Shown: positions 6,325-6,999 of the stretch, in pieces | How the letters are laid out: every line of letters starts with the position of its first letter | How positions within the stretch are numbered: position 1 is the stretch's first letter | Assembly (NCBI GenBank): GCA_900769345.1 | Contig: CAAGGJ010000116.1 | Span: 1 to 6,999 of the forward strand | DNA length: 6,999 nt | Origin: Bacteroidales bacterium | GTDB lineage: Bacteria > Bacteroidota > Bacteroidia > Bacteroidales > Muribaculaceae | Direction of reading: 5' to 3' | Translations under genes and position numbers: made by a program | The notes under the pieces: generated by a model | Database searches by the model: none | Seen by the model: only the letters and a program-made list of their open reading frames with translations | Told to the model about the DNA's origin: nothing

Positions 6325-6807
6325 ATGAGACATAATAAAAAATTCAATCACCTCGGCCGAAAGAAAGCTCACCGCGATGCTCTCTTGGCTAATATGACAA
6401 TTTCTCTTATCGAACACAAGAGAATATTTACTACTTTGGCTAAGGCAAAAGCGTTGAGAATCTATGCTGAGCCAATCATCAACCGCGCAAAGACCGACGA
6501 CACAGCATCACGTCGCGTAGTGTTTAGCTACCTTCAGAGCAAGAGCGCTGTAAACGAGCTATTCACTAACATCGCACAAAAGATTGCAGATCGTCCGGGC
6601 GGATACACTCGTATCCTTAAGACAGGCACTCGTCTTGGTGATAATGCTCAAACTTGCTTCATTGAGCTTGTAGACTACAACGAAAACATGCTCAAGGAAA
6701 AGTCAGCTAAGAAGGCTAAGAGCACACGTCGTAGCCGCAAGTCGGCTCCAAAGGCTGAAGTAGCAGCTGAAGTGGAAGCTCCAAAGGCTGAAGAAGCAGC
6801 AGAATAA
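6325..6807 (+). CDS. rplQ: 50S ribosomal protein L17 (bL17) with extended C-terminal tail
   Basis: This encodes a 160-residue protein, clearly longer than E. coli L17 (127). The core, residues 1-118, has MRHNKKFNHLGRKKAHRDALLANM, then SLIEHKRIFTTLAKAKALR, RRVVFSYL, RPGGYTRILKTGTRLGDNAQ and FIELVDYN. It binds near the polypeptide exit tunnel of the large subunit. Residues 119-160 form a low-complexity tail. First comes a basic part (KEKSAKKAKSTRRSRKS), then an Ala/Glu/Lys part with APKAE twice (141-145 and 152-156). Such tails are, to my knowledge, common on L17 of Bacteroidota; this one is probably disordered and I assign it no function. The gene starts 6 nt after rpoA and is the last of the transcription unit, with an intrinsic terminator about 29 nt after the stop. 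Confidence 0.98.
   Translation: MRHNKKFNHLGRKKAHRDALLANMTISLIEHKRIFTTLAKAKALRIYAEPIINRAKTDDTASRRVVFSYLQSKSAVNELFTNIAQKIADRPGGYTRILKTGTRLGDNAQTCFIELVDYNENMLKEKSAKKAKSTRRSRKSAPKAEVAAEVEAPKAEEAAE
6745..6793 (+). repeat. 16-nt direct repeat inside the rplQ tail, period 33
   Basis: The 16 bases GCTCCAAAGGCTGAAG occur at 6745-6760 and again, identical, at 6778-6793, exactly 33 nt (11 codons) apart and in frame. Each copy encodes APKAE plus part of the next codon. The intervening codons also encode Ala/Glu/Val. The arrangement looks like an in-frame duplication that lengthened the L17 tail. Confidence 0.85.
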
Positions 6808-6835
6808 AAGAATCTCTCTTTTACAAATAACTGCC

Positions 6836-6864
6836 AAGGGTCGACCGTTAGGTCGACCCTTTTT
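6836..6864 (+). terminator. Rho-independent terminator of the alpha operon
   Basis: A perfect 11-bp stem is formed by AAGGGTCGACC (6836-6846) and GGTCGACCCTT (6851-6861) around a GTTA tetraloop (6847-6850). The 3' arm continues directly into T residues, giving five T in a row (6860-6864), followed after GGG by another TTTT. The stem is GC-rich at the loop end. It begins 28 nt after the rplQ stop and is the expected end of the long + strand unit. Confidence 0.92.
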
Positions 6865-6888
6865 GGGTTTTGTGATAGTGAATTTTTG

Positions 6889-6911
6889 TAAGCATCCGAG
6901 TAAGCATCCGA
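6889..6911. repeat. 12-nt tandem repeat in the 3' intergenic region
   Basis: The 11 bases TAAGCATCCGA occur at 6889-6899 and 6901-6911, a period of 12 nt; the single spacer base is G at 6900. A shortened third copy, TAAGCCG, may follow at 6914-6920. The repeat lies between the two terminator-like hairpins and outside any gene. No function is evident; it may be a replication-slippage product. Confidence 0.7.
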
Positions 6912-6934
6912 AATAAGCCGTCAGGCTCAATTCA

Positions 6935-6968
6935 AAAAAATCTCACGAGGTTATTCGTGAGATTTTTT
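6935..6968. terminator. Second terminator-like hairpin, symmetrical (probably bidirectional)
   Basis: A perfect 14-bp stem is formed by 6935-6948 and 6955-6968. It has six A on the 5' side, six T on the 3' side and the core TCTCACGA/TCGTGAGA between them. The loop is GGTTAT; a G-T pair can reduce it to GTTA, the same loop as in the first terminator. Because both flanks provide a T-tract on the outgoing strand, it could end transcription from either direction. It may back up the first terminator or serve a convergent gene beyond the window. Confidence 0.75.
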
Positions 6969-6999
6969 GTAATAGTATGGTAGCATTTGTTTGATTTGC

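Noticed and set aside
6977..6999. Possible start of a new + strand gene or a promoter TTTG element at the right edge
   Set aside because: The ATG at 6977 runs into TGA after five codons. TTTG motifs are present, but the matching downstream promoter element would be outside the window, so neither can be supported.
1..6999. Undescribed accessory, defence or mobile system
   Set aside because: Every coding stretch is a conserved housekeeping gene in standard order. No integrase, transposase, inverted terminal repeats, CRISPR repeats or unknown proteins were found.

Overview
The window is a bacterial housekeeping locus: the 3' part of the spc ribosomal-protein operon running into the alpha operon, all on the + strand. 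Gene order is rplR (3' end only), rpsE, rpmD, rplO, secY, map, infA, rpmJ, rpsM, rpsK, rpsD, rpoA, rplQ. The protein sequences point to Bacteroidota, most likely order Bacteroidales: the L18 tail ends in GGLKF, L36 has lost its zinc ligands, S4 has no cysteine, L17 carries a long Lys/Ala/Glu tail, map directly follows secY with no adk between, and most genes lack a Shine-Dalgarno sequence and have A/T-rich leaders instead. The genus cannot be fixed from this stretch.

Layout: bases 1-1233 hold ribosomal proteins uL18 (end), uS5, uL30 and uL15. Bases 1250-3379 hold the SecY translocon channel and type I methionine aminopeptidase, which act on nascent chains at the ribosome exit. Bases 3387-4556 hold IF1, bL36, uS13 and uS11. 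A 146-nt spacer (4557-4702) follows, far longer than any other in the cluster (6-36 nt), and it can fold into a nested stem structure. Bases 4703-6807 hold uS4, RNA polymerase alpha and bL17. Bases 6808-6999 are non-coding and hold one clear intrinsic terminator, a 12-nt tandem repeat and a second, symmetrical terminator-like hairpin.

The genes form what looks like one long transcription unit for ribosome assembly, translation initiation, protein export, N-terminal methionine removal and transcription. All thirteen stop codons are TAA and all twelve visible starts are ATG. No mobile element, CRISPR array, tRNA, rRNA or accessory system was seen. The main candidate for something not routinely annotated is the structured leader before rpsD, which would fit autoregulation by S4. 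Its function is inferred, not shown.
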